This document shows positions 13,162 to 13,672 of a stretch of 13,672 bases of DNA, one piece after another. The stretch is from CAZWDL01 sp964632995 (lineage in GTDB: Bacteria > Bacteroidota > Bacteroidia > Chitinophagales > Saprospiraceae): positions 1-13,672 of the forward strand of contig CAZWDL010000158.1 in the NCBI GenBank assembly GCA_964632995.1, in the 5' to 3' direction. The translations under genes were made by a program, and so were the position numbers. Position 1 is the first letter of the stretch. The number at the start of each line of letters is the position of its first letter. The notes under the pieces are model-generated. The model saw only the letters and a list, made by a program, of their open reading frames with translations. It was not told the DNA's origin and did no database searches.

Positions 13162-13672
13162 TTGTTACGGTAAGTAGCCCTGTTTACCGTAAATTTACTA
13201 AAATAATTTAACCAATGGTATTTATACCGGTACTTATTCTCCCCACCCGGATCCCCGATCCACTGTCCATCCATTGCCATGCCGAACGGGTAGTAATGAT
13301 TCTCCTGCAGCACCTCATTCACCTCCGGATCATCCGACTGATCGATGCGGCCGTCACCGTCTTTGTCGGTGAAGGTCAGGCGGGCATTGCCTAAATGATC
13401 TGTAATTGTGTATTCATAACGATTCGTTCCATCCTCGAAGTATACCCGCCCTTCTGCCTGGTAAATGGCCTCCAACACCTCATTCTTATACTCGATCCCG
13501 CCCACATAGTCGTGGGTAGACAGCACCATGGAGCCGTCCCTGACCAGCTTGCGCAGCTTGGCGCCGGCGGCATCGTAGACGAACTCGATTTCCTGGCAGT
13601 CCTCGAATTGAATGCGCTTGGGCAGATTGAGGTAGTTGTACTGGACATTTATGTAGCCCCCTCCCCTACGGG
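13158..13672 (-). CDS. RHS/YD-repeat protein, 3' part, interrupted by the AbiE cassette
   Basis: The frame is open to the right window edge, so the start lies outside. It reads YINVQYNYLNLPKRIQFED, then IEFVYDAAGAKLRKLVRDG, HDYVGGIEYKNEVLEAIY, RYEYTITDHLGNARLTFTD, KDGDGRIDQ and YYPFGMAMDGQWIG. These are hallmark sequences of Bacteroidota RHS repeat-associated core proteins, large cell-surface or contact-toxin shell proteins. After GGENKYRY the native sequence stops, and about 20 foreign residues (KYHWLNYFSKFTVNRATYRN) encoded by the cassette's promoter region follow before TGA. The missing end lies at 11881-12019. An apparent ATG at 13529 is internal and not the true start. Confidence 0.9.
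   Translation of the reverse strand, partial: RRGGGYINVQYNYLNLPKRIQFEDCQEIEFVYDAAGAKLRKLVRDGSMVLSTHDYVGGIEYKNEVLEAIYQAEGRVYFEDGTNRYEYTITDHLGNARLTFTDKDGDGRIDQSDDPEVNEVLQENHYYPFGMAMDGQWIGDPGGENKYRYKYHWLNYFSKFTVNRATYRNK
13165..13192 (-). promoter_or_regulatory. Inverted-repeat operator candidate of the abiE operon
   Basis: TTACGGTAA at 13165-13173 and TTACCGTAA at 13184-13192 are perfect 9-bp inverted copies 10 bp apart, ending 4 bp upstream of the abiEi start codon. AbiEi proteins are known to bind inverted repeats in their promoters and repress. On the minus strand TAAATTTA at 13196-13189 overlaps the distal arm and resembles a -7 box, so binding would block transcription. The position and symmetry are seen; AbiEi binding is inferred. 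Confidence 0.65.
13222..13240. repeat. Right 19-bp direct repeat flanking the AbiE cassette
   Basis: TTATACCGGTACTTATTCT; 18/19 match to 12001-12019. On the minus strand it encodes the end of ENKYRY, where native rhs sequence stops and cassette DNA begins. Confidence 0.85.

Noticed and set aside
12001..13240. Insertion sequence carrying the AbiE genes
   Set aside because: No transposase and no terminal inverted repeats are found at the cassette edges; only direct repeats that are themselves rhs coding sequence.

Overview
This window looks like an accessory stretch of a Bacteroidota chromosome, most likely of the Saprospiria/Lewinella type. The evidence is a type IX secretion (T9SS) sorting domain at the end of the first protein, several small outer-membrane beta-barrel proteins with Bacteroidota-style signal peptides ending in AQ or SQ, two lipoprotein sulfatases, and an RHS/YD-repeat protein of the NLPKRI...DHLGNARL...YYPFGMAM type. 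Lineage is inferred from these styles, not from a marker gene. Base composition is uneven: the tandem barrel genes (2.9-4.7 kb) and the AbiE cassette are AT-rich, while the second sulfatase is clearly GC-rich.

Layout. 1-557: repeat debris and a gene-free stretch. 558-2065: a T9SS-exported Ig/PKD-like surface protein whose signal peptide is put out of frame by a four-unit TTCT tract; it ends in a strong terminator (2078-2106). 2129-4707: three outer-membrane barrel-like proteins, the last two being tandem paralogues separated by a 160-bp inverted-repeat element. 4741-4887: a 147-bp stray copy of the middle of the UPF0158-like gene, abutting a composite repeat. 7597-5174 (minus strand): GNAT acetyltransferase remnant, UPF0158-like gene and sulfatase 1, closely spaced like an operon. 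8488-7955 (minus): another barrel protein. 8489-9788: dense structured repeats and no credible gene. 9789-11432: sulfatase 2. 11433-11900: composite repeat again. 13672-11881 (minus): the 3' part of an rhs gene split by a 1.2-kb AbiEi/AbiEii toxin-antitoxin cassette bounded by 19-bp direct repeats.

How it works together. The two sulfatases are lipoproteins with an intact Cys for formylglycine maturation and probably desulfate polysaccharides at the cell envelope. No SusC/SusD pair, glycoside hydrolase or sulfatase-maturating enzyme lies in the window. The barrel proteins and the T9SS protein are envelope or surface proteins. The AbiE cassette has its own inverted-repeat operator candidate and a 4-nt antitoxin/toxin overlap, but its toxin is cut short at the junction with rhs.

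The most notable non-genic feature is a family of composite, highly structured repeats (a C-rich/G-rich inverted repeat module plus a long hairpin module) present in three large and several partial copies. They lie directly downstream of both sulfatases and at the breakpoints of the duplicated UPF0158 fragment and of the rhs stub, which suggests that they take part in rearrangement of this region.
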